A stretch of 64,000 bases of DNA from Thiothrix eikelboomii (GCF_900167255.1 NZ_FUYB01000009.1:54720-118719), one strand, 5' to 3'; shown: positions 37,141 through 46,101, counted from the first letter of the stretch. A program made the numbers and translations. Notes: generated by a model not told the origin, from the letters alone.

Positions 37141-37626
37141 ATGAAAGCTATATTTCTATCAATTGTTATTTCGTTATTAGTAGGATGCAGTGCTACTCCA
37201 TCCTCACATACCACCAGCCAAATATCATCAGCCAATAAACCTAATGAGGCTGTCATCTCTCGGGGGGGGCAAGGTGTTGTATTACCTCCCAGTGTGGATA
37301 AAAGAAATAATGTTCCCGCTCAGGCTTCGATTAGTAGTCTAGAAAACCCTGCTACAGATATTGGGGGTGTAAGCTCGAAGTGTCTGTTTGATCCGAGTCT
37401 CATAGTCTATCGTTGCCCACCCAGTGATCCGGCTGTCGTAGTCAGTTCTAATAATTGCCAACCGCAAGCGGATAATTTTTACTATTGCGATTCTGTGCTG
37501 ACTACAGCGAGTCCAGCCAGTGCTTACACAGGTTCTACAGGTGGTTCTGTTTCAGTGCGTGGGTACTTCAGAAAAAATGGCACTTATGTACGTTCACATA
37601 CCCGCCGATCACCCCGTCGGCGTTAA
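37141..37626 (+). CDS. Prophage lipoprotein
   Basis: A 161-residue lipoprotein. MKAIFLSIVISLLVGCSATP is a signal peptide with lipobox LVGC, so Cys16 should be lipidated. The mature part is Ser/Thr/Asn-rich and ends with SVRGYFRKNGTYVRSHTRR, a tail seen in many small secreted proteins of proteobacteria. Prophage lipoproteins of this size often block superinfection or alter the cell surface; nothing here proves that. Confidence 0.72.
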   Translation: MKAIFLSIVISLLVGCSATPSSHTTSQISSANKPNEAVISRGGQGVVLPPSVDKRNNVPAQASISSLENPATDIGGVSSKCLFDPSLIVYRCPPSDPAVVVSSNNCQPQADNFYYCDSVLTTASPASAYTGSTGGSVSVRGYFRKNGTYVRSHTRRSPRRR

Positions 37627-37641
37627 TAGGGACACCCTCAT

Positions 37642-37851
37642 ATGAAGCTGATGCGCAAACGTAAACCAAGCCTTAAGACAGTGCTGGGCGTTACTAAAGC
37701 TAAAAGGCAAATTAAAAAAAGCTTGGGTGTTTATGAAGTTACGAAGGTGCTTAATGCACCCAAAAATGCAGAGCGAAGATTTAAACGTAAAATGGGTTTG
37801 AATTCGGGAATTGTTGTCTTTATCAGAAATTTATTTAAGCTTTTTAAATGA
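37642..37851 (+). CDS. Small basic hypothetical protein
   Basis: A 69-residue, strongly basic protein (MKLMRKRKPSLKTVLGVTKAKRQIKKSLG) with a hydrophobic C-terminus (GIVVFIRNLFKLFK). Similar small basic proteins are found beside lipoproteins with the SVRGYFRKNGTYV tail. It follows the lipoprotein by 15 bp. Function unknown. Confidence 0.55.
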   Translation: MKLMRKRKPSLKTVLGVTKAKRQIKKSLGVYEVTKVLNAPKNAERRFKRKMGLNSGIVVFIRNLFKLFK

Positions 37852-37868
37852 GGCAATAGGGTGAAATC

Positions 37869-38243
37869 ATGACGGCAGCGGTAAGTAGGGTTTTGGTCGC
37901 TCTGGGTGAGCAAGTGGTCGGCACTAATGCTAAACGCTACGAAGCGGCTTTGTTGCAGGGGGAGACGGTTCTTGCTGAATATAAAACTGTCAGGGATTGC
38001 CTTGTTCTAACCAGTAAAAGGATTATGCACATTGATGTGCAAGGTCTAATCGGTAAAAAGGTGGAGATTTTCAGCTTGCCTTACTCCAAGATCAGCGCCT
38101 ATTCGGTGGAAACCGCAGGAACGTTCGACCTTGATGCAGAATTCAAGGTGTGGGCATCGGGTTTAGGAATGATGGAATTCAAATTCGTTAAAGGCACAGA
38201 CGTTGCGAAAGTGAATAGCATCTTGGGAAATCATACCCTATAG
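37869..38243 (+). CDS. Bacterial PH-domain protein (DUF1696-like)
   Basis: A 124-residue protein whose core, LLQGETVLAEYKTVRDCLVLTSKRIMHID then GKKVEIFSLPYSKISAYSVE, fits the bacterial pleckstrin-homology (bPH, YvbH-like) domain. No membrane segment. The role is not known. Its 3' end overlaps the convergent beta-helix gene by 13 bp. Confidence 0.72.
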   Translation: MTAAVSRVLVALGEQVVGTNAKRYEAALLQGETVLAEYKTVRDCLVLTSKRIMHIDVQGLIGKKVEIFSLPYSKISAYSVETAGTFDLDAEFKVWASGLGMMEFKFVKGTDVAKVNSILGNHTL

Positions 38244-38917
38244 ACTCGTTGTCCAAACTGCAGCGCCAGTTGTTTAAGCTCTGCGGTATGTGTGCTGTTA
38301 TCGCGCGGTACTTCTAAGCGCAGCAACGCTTTATTAAAGCTTTTTAAATCAAAATCCCCTAGATACGTGGCAGCAGGGTCAAATATTTTGGTTCTGCGGT
38401 CGCGCACGACTCCAGCGGCCAGTGTGTCGGCATCAATCAAGTCAGATAGGGGAGGGTAGGCATAACTCCGGTCTTTAAAGCTCAGGATATAGACGTTTTG
38501 CTCCCCTGCTAACCGCACCGGATCGAGCAGGATCGGCGCATAGCTGCCGTCGGGTTTGATGTTGCCCTCAATCCAACCGTCGATCATTCCCGCGATACTA
38601 ATGTAGTGCTGGCCTTGGGTGCTGAGCGTATTGCCAATGATTCGCAGGTTACGGGCGATGCCGTCGCTCATAAAAATACATTGGAGCTTGCCTTTGGAGG
38701 TAATGCGGTTGCCATAAATTTTTACGTTGCAGAGTTCCGCACCGGCAAATTGCATGCGTTTGCCTTGGCTGGGGGGTATGAGTTGGATGGCGTCGCGGTG
38801 GGCTAAATCGGTGGCGCGGGTGTCGGTGATGCTGCAGCCGATGACGCTCGCGGATTCTTCAATCCGCACAGCGTCTTCGGTGAAGTCACTATAAGCTCGA
38901 GCGTGGAGCTTATGCAT
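38231..38917 (-). CDS. Right-handed beta-helix protein in the lysis cassette
   Basis: A 228-residue protein with Asn/Gly-rich ladders (VIGCSITDTRATDLAHRD, VKIYGNRITSKGKLQ, NLRIIGNTLSTQG), the repeat of parallel beta-helix proteins. It overlaps the endolysin gene by 8 nt, so it is probably translated with it. It may bind or modify cell-wall or surface polysaccharide, or be a phage fibre part. Confidence 0.6.
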   Translation of the reverse strand: MHKLHARAYSDFTEDAVRIEESASVIGCSITDTRATDLAHRDAIQLIPPSQGKRMQFAGAELCNVKIYGNRITSKGKLQCIFMSDGIARNLRIIGNTLSTQGQHYISIAGMIDGWIEGNIKPDGSYAPILLDPVRLAGEQNVYILSFKDRSYAYPPLSDLIDADTLAAGVVRDRRTKIFDPAATYLGDFDLKSFNKALLRLEVPRDNSTHTAELKQLALQFGQRVYRV

Positions 38918-39554
38918 AGCTCGTGTCGTCGGGCTTGATAGCAGCAGCTAAGGTTTTGATGGGTTCGCTGGCGGCGATTAGGGCTTGCAAATAGTGCTCG
39001 GCGTAGCCTGCAATCAGGGCTGCTTTGTCGGTGCCGTTAATCATGCGGCGAGCGCCCCAAAAGTCGTAGGTTTCAGCGGTGAAGTAGTGGCTGAGTTTTT
39101 TGCCGGTGAAGTCGCCGTCGATCATACCGCGCACTAAGATGCGGGCGGCGATGTCGTCACGGGCGGCGAGTTCGGGGTTGTTGAGAAGGTCGAGGCCGAG
39201 TTTGTTGCCTTGTTTTTGGTAGTTTTTGCGTCCGGTGAGTTGGCTTGGGCCACCGCCTGCAAATTTGGCTCCATCACCGGGTGTAAGGTTGCCCAGTTCA
39301 CGGGCTTTTTTTGGACGGCTGCCTTCGATGTCGTACATTTTTTTGAAGTAGTCTGCGTCGCCATATTCGCGGTAGCTTCGGAATTTGTCGCTTTCGTGGT
39401 GGGCGGTGGCGAGGAGGTAGGCAACACCGTAGGGATGGTGGTAGTCGGCAGCTTTGACTTCGTCGAGGATGGCTTCAATGCGGCGGGTTTGTTCTTGGGT
39501 GAATCCCTTAAACAGTTTGCCGCGTAGAGCTGTGAAAAAAGCGTTGCGGTTCAT
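38910..39554 (-). CDS. Phage endolysin, GH19 chitinase/lysozyme family
   Basis: A 214-residue glycoside hydrolase that should cut peptidoglycan at lysis. VAYLLATAHHESDKFRSYRE holds the catalytic Glu (in HHES) of the GH19 fold, and FAGGGPSQLTGRKNYQKQG is the substrate-binding part with the second family signature. No signal peptide, so a holin is needed. GGAGG precedes the ATG. It overlaps the DUF1353 gene by 4 nt. Confidence 0.85.
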   Translation of the reverse strand: MNRNAFFTALRGKLFKGFTQEQTRRIEAILDEVKAADYHHPYGVAYLLATAHHESDKFRSYREYGDADYFKKMYDIEGSRPKKARELGNLTPGDGAKFAGGGPSQLTGRKNYQKQGNKLGLDLLNNPELAARDDIAARILVRGMIDGDFTGKKLSHYFTAETYDFWGARRMINGTDKAALIAGYAEHYLQALIAASEPIKTLAAAIKPDDTSYA

Positions 39555-39928
39555 GGTTGCGCCCTCCAGTTAGTCCATTTTGAGTAGGTACGGACAGCGT
39601 AGTACATGAGTTTTGCCTGCCAAGCCGGTACGCCAAAGATGAGCATGGCTTCCAAGAAGAGTTCGTCAGCTTGCGGTCGTGAGATTTCAGGGGCTTGGGT
39701 GAGTAGCCAGTCGTGCAATATCGCTGCTTTTGCATAGCGCCCGTGAGGGGGGAGGAGTGACCAAAGGAGGCGTGGGACGCTGGCAAGGTCGGTTTCAAAG
39801 CCTGCGGGGATGCTGTAGATGGTTTCAGGGGCTTCTTTTTCGCCGACGTAGAATAAAAAAGGTTCAATCAGGCGAAAATGGTAGTTGTCCAGTAGCTCGA
39901 CGCTAGCTGGGCTGGTAAATGTGCTCAT
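39551..39928 (-). CDS. DUF1353 phage protein
   Basis: A 125-residue protein with IPAGFETDLASVPRLLWSLLPP and AAILHDWLL, the hallmark of DUF1353, common near lysis genes of tailed phages. Its function is unknown. The start codon follows a hairpin whose loop holds GAGGA. Confidence 0.82.
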   Translation of the reverse strand: MSTFTSPASVELLDNYHFRLIEPFLFYVGEKEAPETIYSIPAGFETDLASVPRLLWSLLPPHGRYAKAAILHDWLLTQAPEISRPQADELFLEAMLIFGVPAWQAKLMYYAVRTYSKWTNWRAQP

Positions 39929-39931
39929 GTG

Positions 39932-39946
39932 CTGTCCTCACGACAG
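39932..39946 (-). promoter_or_regulatory. Late-gene hairpin element (DUF1353)
   Basis: Minus strand CTGTC-GTGAG-GACAG, ending 3 nt before the ATG; the loop and 3' arm contain the Shine-Dalgarno GAGGA. The 310-bp gap beyond it to the portal gene has no gene; GTGCA-type words (GTGCACG and relatives) recur near 40001-40040 and may be regulator sites. Confidence 0.6.
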
Positions 39947-40190
39947 TAGGTTGTTTGGGGTATTATATTAATGTGGGATGAATTTGGCGTGAATAAGTAA
40001 AGTGCACGGGTAGTGCACGAAAATGCACAAATTCGTGCAGAGGGGAAAGTTGTGAAGTCTAGGTGGTGTGGGGGTTGGAGGGGGATTCGTGCGGGGAATT
40101 TCGTGCAACGGATTTTAACGCGTGCCCCCCGCCCCGCACACGTTTTTAAACAGTCGTGATAGAGTAATGCGTCAAAAGAATACTGCAGGC

Positions 40191-40216
40191 AAAAAAAAGC
40201 GGCGATAGTCGCCGCT
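40191..40216 (-). terminator. Terminator after the portal gene
   Basis: On the minus strand AGCGGCGA pairs with TCGCCGCT around a 3-nt loop, followed by TTTTTTT. It ends the terminase-portal transcript before the lysis genes. Confidence 0.85.
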
Positions 40217-40240
40217 CAATACAAAACCCAGTCCACTTTT

Positions 40241-41233
40241 TTATTTTGGCAGATCAAACTGCAGCACAGGATGCACCGCCGCGAACAGCTTGGCCAGCGG
40301 CACGATCTCATTCTGTATCAGCGCATCACGTGCCTCAGTGATGTTGCCAAACCCTCCCGCATTACTAGACTGCACCGCCATCATGTTCGGCGGTACTCGA
40401 TGAGTCGCACACACATCAGCCATGCTCACGCCCTTGATGTCAAAAAACTTATCCTGTGCCTGTGCCGACTCAACAGGTATAACTTGAATCCCATCCTTCT
40501 TTCCCTTGGGCGCATACAAAAATAGGTTGCGAAACGCCCCAGGGCCTTTAGATTCCTTGAGTGCCAGCTTCAGGTTTTTAACATCGTCTAGTGAGTAGGC
40601 AGGGTCAGATAGATACAAGATAAACCCCGCGTGATTCCCGTTGCGATAATACTTACGCCGAAATAGTGTGGCCTCCTCATTCAGCCACGCAGCTTGGAGC
40701 CCAGCCAAGTAGTAAGGCTTGCCGTAATACTCCTGCTCTAAATCATCCTCTTGCCAGTGATATATGCGACTGTTGAATTCTTTTAACTCAAAGGAGTCCA
40801 GTCTCATAATTCCGTACTTTGCATCATCCATTCGACGCACATACATTGCTGGCGCAGATATGAAACCCTTCGGTGTCAATTGGCTTTTGCTGGGTATCTC
40901 CTCCAGATAAGCATTACCCAGTACCAAAGCATTGAGCGCAAATTTTCTAAATTCGGGCAGCGGCAAATAATCGGAGGGGGTAAACAACGCGCACAATAAA
41001 TTAACCTTAAGCTGCATCGCACTGAGATGGTGCGGGTTTGCATACTGCGTATTGTATAAATGCCTAAAATCTAAAGGTGTTTCATAGTAGCGTCCATTAT
41101 GTCTGGACTTTAAATAGTTCCGGATTAAATCCAGATTACTTAGTACCGGAGCAGGATCACCAAACGTAAAAGCTTCCCACGGCAGTGGTTTCAATTCAGT
41201 GCGGCCAAAACTTAATAGGGATCGTAAATTCAC
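40241..41233 (-). CDS. Phage portal protein (P2 gpQ family)
   Basis: A 330-residue portal that forms the dodecameric DNA gate at one capsid vertex. Family features are LKPLPWEAFTFGDPAPVLS near the start, SDYLPLPEFRKFALNALVLGNAY, FDIKGVSMADVCATHRVPPN and MMAVQSSNAGGFGNITEARD near the end. GTG start, 19 nt after the terminase stop; a hairpin exactly fills that gap. In P2 the portal and terminase genes are likewise divergent from scaffold and capsid. Confidence 0.9.
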   Translation of the reverse strand: MNLRSLLSFGRTELKPLPWEAFTFGDPAPVLSNLDLIRNYLKSRHNGRYYETPLDFRHLYNTQYANPHHLSAMQLKVNLLCALFTPSDYLPLPEFRKFALNALVLGNAYLEEIPSKSQLTPKGFISAPAMYVRRMDDAKYGIMRLDSFELKEFNSRIYHWQEDDLEQEYYGKPYYLAGLQAAWLNEEATLFRRKYYRNGNHAGFILYLSDPAYSLDDVKNLKLALKESKGPGAFRNLFLYAPKGKKDGIQVIPVESAQAQDKFFDIKGVSMADVCATHRVPPNMMAVQSSNAGGFGNITEARDALIQNEIVPLAKLFAAVHPVLQFDLPK

Positions 41234-41237
41234 GTTG

Positions 41238-41251
41238 CTGTCTCCCGACAG
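41238..41251 (-). promoter_or_regulatory. Late-gene hairpin element (portal)
   Basis: Minus strand CTGTC-GGGA-GACAG. It fills the space between the terminase stop and the portal GTG; the loop carries the ribosome site GGGAG. Confidence 0.7.
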
Positions 41252-43051
41252 TTAAAAAAACAACAGCGATTCTTCATCGCTGCCACTTTCAGTTTCCAAT
41301 TCAATCAGTGTTTCAAACTCGGCATTTTGGAGCGCATGAAGTAGCGCCCACGCCACATCGGCATGACCCGTATCCGCTGAGCGTTTGGCTGTGTAAGTCG
41401 GCAGTCCCCCCCTTGTCCCACTGCGCTGGATCGCTAGCAGTGCAGGCAATACATCATCCAAATACACATTATCAATTTCGATTAGTCCGCGTTTGAGCAG
41501 TGTTTGTAGCTTGATAATCATCTGCGTTTTTATTTCAGGGTCATAGCGTATACCTTCAGCAGTCGGGAATAATTTACTAACCACTTGTTGGTAAACCCCT
41601 GATCCCTCGCCCTGATGATCAATCCCCATGTACGTGATGTTGTATCTTTTCAGCAGCAATTCGACTTGCTCAAACTGCTGCTGGTAGTCCGCATCATCCA
41701 TCCGAATCACTTCCACCACTCGGTATTTTTTATATTGACTATTGGGTGGAGCGATCACTACTAACGCTGCCGCATCATCCCCCTCACCGCTAGGGTCATA
41801 GCCTAGCCAGCATTCGGTCTCAGCTAATGGTCGAGCCTCTAAAGGCTTGACATCCTTCCACTTTTCCGCGATTTCTACGAGCGCTGCATGGAGTAACTTA
41901 AAGTTAAATACACTAGCTGCGTAGTCAATAAACTGGCACAAGCACAGCATTGCATAGCGGGCAGGGGAGTACTTACGTTTCACCTTGTCCAAATTAAACA
42001 GAGTGCAGCCTTTTCGTATGGCATCTTCAATGGTCACGATTTGCCGCCAATACCCATCAGGGCAATCCTGCCCCTCTTTAAGCGCAGCATGGCTGATATT
42101 GATCGTGATCTGCTCATCTTTTGCCCGGTCTTGATTGTAAGTAGCGCCTGTCCAGAATTTATAAAAATCGTGATCCATTGTGGACGGCGTGGTGAAGTAG
42201 GTTTCCCGATACACCGCTTGCAATGCCATTGCGCTCGCCACTTCTTGGATGTCTTCAAACTTCCTAACCCACGCGCACTCGTCCAAATATAAATCCCCCG
42301 AATACCCTTGCACGCTGGATACCTGAGTACCCAGAAAATGCAAATAGACCTCACCCGCCTCGTGGTCAGGCAAGATCAGGCGCATCGGGTCGCCCTGAAG
42401 GTCAATGTCTAAAGCTTTTTTGACGAAACGGATGATATTGCGCCGAAATTGTGCGGCTTGCTTTTTTGATGCAGAGACGAAAATCTGATTGCGTCCGGTG
42501 GTAATTGCAATGATTAATGCTTCAAGGGCGAAATAATACGTCGCACCAATTTGACGCGATTTGAGTATGATCCGCCCGTCTTTAAAACGCACATCAAACC
42601 ATTCGCGCTGGTAATCAAAAATCGCCTCTTCAAACGCATCCAATAAAGCTTGGGTTTGATCGGCATCAATAAGGTTTTTTTCTGAGGCTTTGGGTCGTCC
42701 GCGCTTCTTCTTGGGAGTCGATTCGTCGCGTGTCGAGTGGGGTGCATCGGGTAACGAGCTGGTTTCTAATGGTTGAGAGCGTATTCGTTCAGCCCGCTCC
42801 AAATAGCCCAAGTAGCGGTCGATTTTAGCCTGATGTGCCGGTGAGTTGTCATCATTCGCCAGCAACGATTGCAGTTTGTCCGCAATCGCGTTTTTAACCC
42901 GCCCGGCTGCATCTAAGGCTTCCCAACCATATCGCCGCTTCCACGCCGCTATGGTATTCGCGGATACGTCCAGTGCGCGTGCAATGTCGCTAATTCGCTC
43001 GCCTGCGAGGAACTTTTGTTTCGCCGTCTCACGACGGTGAGTACTTGTCAT
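41252..43051 (-). CDS. Terminase ATPase (large) subunit (P2 gpP family)
   Basis: A 599-residue DNA-packaging motor. The N-terminus has a helix-turn-helix (ISDIARALDVSANTIAAWKRRYGWE), usual for gpP. The ATPase domain begins at FEEAIFDYQREWFDVRFKDGR with the variant Walker A LKSRQIGATYYFA and Walker B LYLDECAW. The nuclease part contains GYDPSGEGDDAA and GIDHQGEGSGVYQ acid motifs. Together with gpM it cuts cos sites and drives DNA into the prohead. A CCGTC-GTGA-GACGG hairpin sits in codons 5-9. Confidence 0.92.
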   Translation of the reverse strand: MTSTHRRETAKQKFLAGERISDIARALDVSANTIAAWKRRYGWEALDAAGRVKNAIADKLQSLLANDDNSPAHQAKIDRYLGYLERAERIRSQPLETSSLPDAPHSTRDESTPKKKRGRPKASEKNLIDADQTQALLDAFEEAIFDYQREWFDVRFKDGRIILKSRQIGATYYFALEALIIAITTGRNQIFVSASKKQAAQFRRNIIRFVKKALDIDLQGDPMRLILPDHEAGEVYLHFLGTQVSSVQGYSGDLYLDECAWVRKFEDIQEVASAMALQAVYRETYFTTPSTMDHDFYKFWTGATYNQDRAKDEQITINISHAALKEGQDCPDGYWRQIVTIEDAIRKGCTLFNLDKVKRKYSPARYAMLCLCQFIDYAASVFNFKLLHAALVEIAEKWKDVKPLEARPLAETECWLGYDPSGEGDDAAALVVIAPPNSQYKKYRVVEVIRMDDADYQQQFEQVELLLKRYNITYMGIDHQGEGSGVYQQVVSKLFPTAEGIRYDPEIKTQMIIKLQTLLKRGLIEIDNVYLDDVLPALLAIQRSGTRGGLPTYTAKRSADTGHADVAWALLHALQNAEFETLIELETESGSDEESLLFF

Positions 43052-43055
43052 TTTG

Positions 43056-43268
43056 TTATCTAATCATCTTGGTGTGGCTCGTATTAACGGCCTTGGACTG
43101 ACAATTCGGGCAGCGCACATAGCGTGTTACCAATGTTTCGCCCGCGACCGGGTCGACATGCCGCTCCGCTTTCGTGGCTATTATCAGCATTTCCGCTCCG
43201 CATTGTGGGCAATCCGCCCCTGTTTTTTTACGTCTGAATGGGCGCTTAATTTGTTGTTTTTTGTTCAT
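43056..43268 (-). CDS. Small zinc-finger protein, Ogr/Delta-like activator candidate
   Basis: A 70-residue basic protein with CPQCG near residue 20 and CPNCQ near residue 53. Two CxxC pairs about 30 residues apart in a small protein recall the Ogr/Delta activators that turn on the late promoters of P2 and its relatives. P2 ogr lies after gene D; here the gene sits just before terminase, in the divergent late-promoter region. Coupled to terminase by a 4-bp gap. Confidence 0.6.
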   Translation of the reverse strand: MNKKQQIKRPFRRKKTGADCPQCGAEMLIIATKAERHVDPVAGETLVTRYVRCPNCQSKAVNTSHTKMIR

Positions 43269-43371
43269 TAAGTACCTGTTTTTTATATAAAAGTTGCGCT
43301 TATTTTAACATTTCTAAACAAAATATTCATACTTTCATAAAAATCAGTAATGCGCACACTATGAGCCATTC

Positions 43372-43386
43372 ACGTCGTGATGACGT
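43372..43386 (+). promoter_or_regulatory. Late-gene hairpin element (scaffold)
   Basis: ACGTC-GTGAT-GACGT, 40 nt before the gpO start. Unlike the copies at capsid and tape measure, it does not hold the ribosome site. An ATG within it opens a 19-codon frame (43380-43439) that overlaps the gpO start. Confidence 0.55.
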
Positions 43387-43426
43387 TTTATCCCAACAGG
43401 CTGACGAGCCAACTTGATGGATTTTT

Positions 43427-44290
43427 ATGGCTACTGTAACCAAACGCATCGCCAAATCTGGCCTAACGATAGATGGCCGCGAACTCCCTAAGCCAACGCT
43501 GCTTGCAATGGCTGCAAGCTACGATCAGCAAACCTATGCTGCGCGTATCAATATGGAACATATCGTTGCTATGTGGCCTGACTCCACTTTTAAGGAGTAC
43601 GGCACAGTCACTGCATTACGCACGGAAGAAGCCCCGGCCAACGAAGTTTATCTGGTGGCTGATATGGAAGTGCTGGATGAAGTCATCGACTTTTGGGAAA
43701 ACAAAAAGCAGAAACGCGCTTTCAGTATTGAGCTAGACCGCAACTTAGTAGGCTCAGGCAAACCGTATTTAACGGGTCTGGCAATTACCAGTACGCCTGC
43801 CAGCCTCGGGACACATTTCAGCGCAACCTCGCCCAACGTCATCCGTTATCAATTTATTGAGCGTCGTGTGGATGATCACGCCGACTACACTGTGGAGCAT
43901 TTGTCTATGTCAATAGATACCCCTGCTGGCAATCCAGCGACCCCGCCAAAAACCGAACCAACAACGCCAGCATCGAATGTGCCTGATCAATTTGCGGCTC
44001 ACTTGCAGCACTTTACGACAGAGCTAGCCGCAGTACGAGATGAACGAAATGCAGCGCAAGCAGAATGTAAGCGTTTAACAGATGAGTTCACTGCAAAGCT
44101 AGCCGCTAAGGACAGTGAATATGCGAATGCTTTGTCTGCCAAAACAAGCGAATACACCGGAGTGCTCGCTGCCAAAGATGCGGAAATCGAAAGCTTGAAA
44201 CAGCAAATTCCGGCTGATGGCTATCAATTTCGTCCCAAATTTACGGGCAACGAAGATGCGAAAGCTGCGACCGGCGGCTTCCGGTTTTAA
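43427..44290 (+). CDS. Capsid scaffolding protein/protease (P2 gpO family)
   Basis: A 287-residue protein that guides prohead assembly and processes capsid proteins. The N-terminal protease part shows GRELPKPTLLAMAASYDQQ, ARINMEHIVAMWPDS and KPYLTGLAITSTPASLGTH, with the conserved His and Ser positions of gpO. The C-terminal half is a scaffold coiled coil (AVRDERNAAQAECKRLTDEF). Divergent from terminase as in P2. Confidence 0.9.
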   Translation: MATVTKRIAKSGLTIDGRELPKPTLLAMAASYDQQTYAARINMEHIVAMWPDSTFKEYGTVTALRTEEAPANEVYLVADMEVLDEVIDFWENKKQKRAFSIELDRNLVGSGKPYLTGLAITSTPASLGTHFSATSPNVIRYQFIERRVDDHADYTVEHLSMSIDTPAGNPATPPKTEPTTPASNVPDQFAAHLQHFTTELAAVRDERNAAQAECKRLTDEFTAKLAAKDSEYANALSAKTSEYTGVLAAKDAEIESLKQQIPADGYQFRPKFTGNEDAKAATGGFRF

Positions 44291-44305
44291 AAAACAATAA
44301 TTAGA

Positions 44306-44319
44306 ACGTCGGGAGACGT
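44306..44319 (+). promoter_or_regulatory. Late-gene hairpin element (capsid)
   Basis: ACGTC-GGGA-GACGT, ending 6 nt before the ATG; GGGAG in the loop and arm is the only ribosome site for the major capsid gene. Confidence 0.7.
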
Positions 44320-44325
44320 ACTGCA

Positions 44326-45336
44326 ATGCGTAATGAAACACGAGTTTTATACAGCGACTACCGGCGCACCGTCGCCCAGTCAAATGGCGTCGAAGATGCT
44401 CGCGAAATGTTTTCGGTCGCACCGCCGATTGCCCAATCAATGGAAGACATCATCCGCGAAGAGGCAGGCTTTTTAGACCGAATCGGCTCACAGTCCGTCA
44501 TTAACCAGAAAGGCGAAACCATTGGTTTGGACATCGGCAGCACAGTTGCCAGTGTTACCAAAACCAGTGGAACAACCGAACAGCGCGAACCGGTCGAAGT
44601 TGTTTCGCTCGAAAAAACCAACGAATATGCGGTGGAGCAGGTCGATTTTGACACCGCTATCCGCTACTCAACCTTAGATCAATGGCGGGTCTATCCTGAC
44701 TTTGCGGAGCGTTATGCTCGCCAATTAGCACGTCAAATCGGACGAGATCGGATCATGATCGGCTGGCATGGCGAAGGCCGAGCGGCGCTGAAATCAGATC
44801 GTGTGGCTAATCCTCAGTTGCAAGACATCGCCAAAGGATGGTTAGCCAAAATTGCCGAATTTGCTCCTGATCGTATCCAAACCGACCCGCTGACATTGGG
44901 TGTTGCAGGCGATTACAAAAATCTGGATGCACTAGTCTACGATCTGATCGAAGCGAAAATGGCTGAGCATCACCGCGAGGACACTGACTTAGTGTGCATC
45001 GTAGGGCGCAAGCTGTTGCATGATAAATACCTTGGACTAATGAATGACAACAATGCAGCTACTGAACGTGTGGCCTTGGATATGTTATTCAGCACGCGCC
45101 AAGTTGCAGGTATGCCTGCCGTTGTTGTGCCATTTTTCCCCGCCGATGCCATTTTGGTCACTCGCCTCGATAACCTGAGTATCTATACTCAAGAGGGCAG
45201 TGTGCGTCGTCTGATGCGTGAGCGCCCTGAGAAAAATCGGGTGGAGGACTTTATGAGCCAGAACATGGATTACGTCATCGAAGACTACACCTGCCTAGCT
45301 CAAGTGGCTGCTGGCGCTATCACGTTGGCGAACTAA
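44326..45336 (+). CDS. Major capsid protein precursor (P2 gpN family)
   Basis: A 336-residue capsid protein. The N-terminal region (VLYSDYRRTVAQSNGVEDA) is probably removed by the gpO protease. LDRIGSQSVINQKGETIGLDI, RQIGRDRIMIGWHGEGRA and HREDTDLVCIVGRKLLHDKY are diagnostic of gpN. Followed after 1 nt by gpM. Confidence 0.93.
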   Translation: MRNETRVLYSDYRRTVAQSNGVEDAREMFSVAPPIAQSMEDIIREEAGFLDRIGSQSVINQKGETIGLDIGSTVASVTKTSGTTEQREPVEVVSLEKTNEYAVEQVDFDTAIRYSTLDQWRVYPDFAERYARQLARQIGRDRIMIGWHGEGRAALKSDRVANPQLQDIAKGWLAKIAEFAPDRIQTDPLTLGVAGDYKNLDALVYDLIEAKMAEHHREDTDLVCIVGRKLLHDKYLGLMNDNNAATERVALDMLFSTRQVAGMPAVVVPFFPADAILVTRLDNLSIYTQEGSVRRLMRERPEKNRVEDFMSQNMDYVIEDYTCLAQVAAGAITLAN

Positions 45337-45337
45337 C

Positions 45338-46099
45338 ATGACACCGATACAGCGCGATACCTTACGCAAGCAAGCTGAGCGAGAGCAGGGACAGGCTATT
45401 GCCCCTGCTTTGCAACCGCTCGACCGCGCCATGCGCTATAAGCTCGGCGCTGATCGTGCTCGCCTGAAAAAAATTGCCTCCATGCAGCGTAAAGCAGAAG
45501 TCAAAGCAGAACTACTGCCCGACTACTTGCCTTATTTAGAGGGAATGATGGCCGTCGGGCGAGGCGATGAGGTATTGACTCAAGTGATGATTTGGGCATT
45601 TGACGCTGAGCAAATGGATGTGTTTGATCGGCTAGCTCGCTATGCATTGGACAATGGCATTGCCATGCCGACCGAGTTTGCACGACCCTTAGGGAGCTGG
45701 CTGGCTGAGTCTGTAGCGAAGTGGACACTGCGCCAAATCGAGGCGCCAACCGCCTCGCCCAACGCTGTGGCTTTGAATCCTTTTGCGTTATGGCTCGATG
45801 AGCAAACCGCACACATGGATATGCACGACGAGGTTCGCGCCAAACTCAAGCGAGTTTGCGGGGACTTGCTAGCTAATAGCCATCCTGCTGCCGCTTTAGA
45901 CTATTTTGAAGAGGCCATTCGCCTTGATCCGCATATCCGCATCAAAAAACGTATGACTGCCTTGCGTGAGCAATTGGCAACCACCGAGTCCCCCACCTCG
46001 CAGGGACAAGCAGCCGCTGGGGCAACTGTGAATGTGACAACAACTCCTCCTCGTCCATTGCAGTTTGACCCCAGCCTCGCTGTTTTAATGGAGCACTAA
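45338..46099 (+). CDS. Terminase endonuclease (small) subunit (P2 gpM family)
   Basis: A 253-residue protein matching gpM: LLPDYLPYLEGMMAVGRGDEVLTQVMIW, FDRLARYALDNGIAMPTEFAR and HPAAALDYFEEAIRLDP. It works with gpP to cut the cos ends. The C-terminus is a Thr/Pro-rich tail. Confidence 0.9.
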   Translation: MTPIQRDTLRKQAEREQGQAIAPALQPLDRAMRYKLGADRARLKKIASMQRKAEVKAELLPDYLPYLEGMMAVGRGDEVLTQVMIWAFDAEQMDVFDRLARYALDNGIAMPTEFARPLGSWLAESVAKWTLRQIEAPTASPNAVALNPFALWLDEQTAHMDMHDEVRAKLKRVCGDLLANSHPAAALDYFEEAIRLDPHIRIKKRMTALREQLATTESPTSQGQAAAGATVNVTTTPPRPLQFDPSLAVLMEH

Positions 46100-46101
46100 C
46101 G

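Noticed and set aside
43024..43037. Hairpin CCGTC-GTGA-GACGG as a regulatory copy for terminase
   Set aside because: It fits the family but lies inside the terminase coding region, so it is listed only within the finding and not as a separate site.
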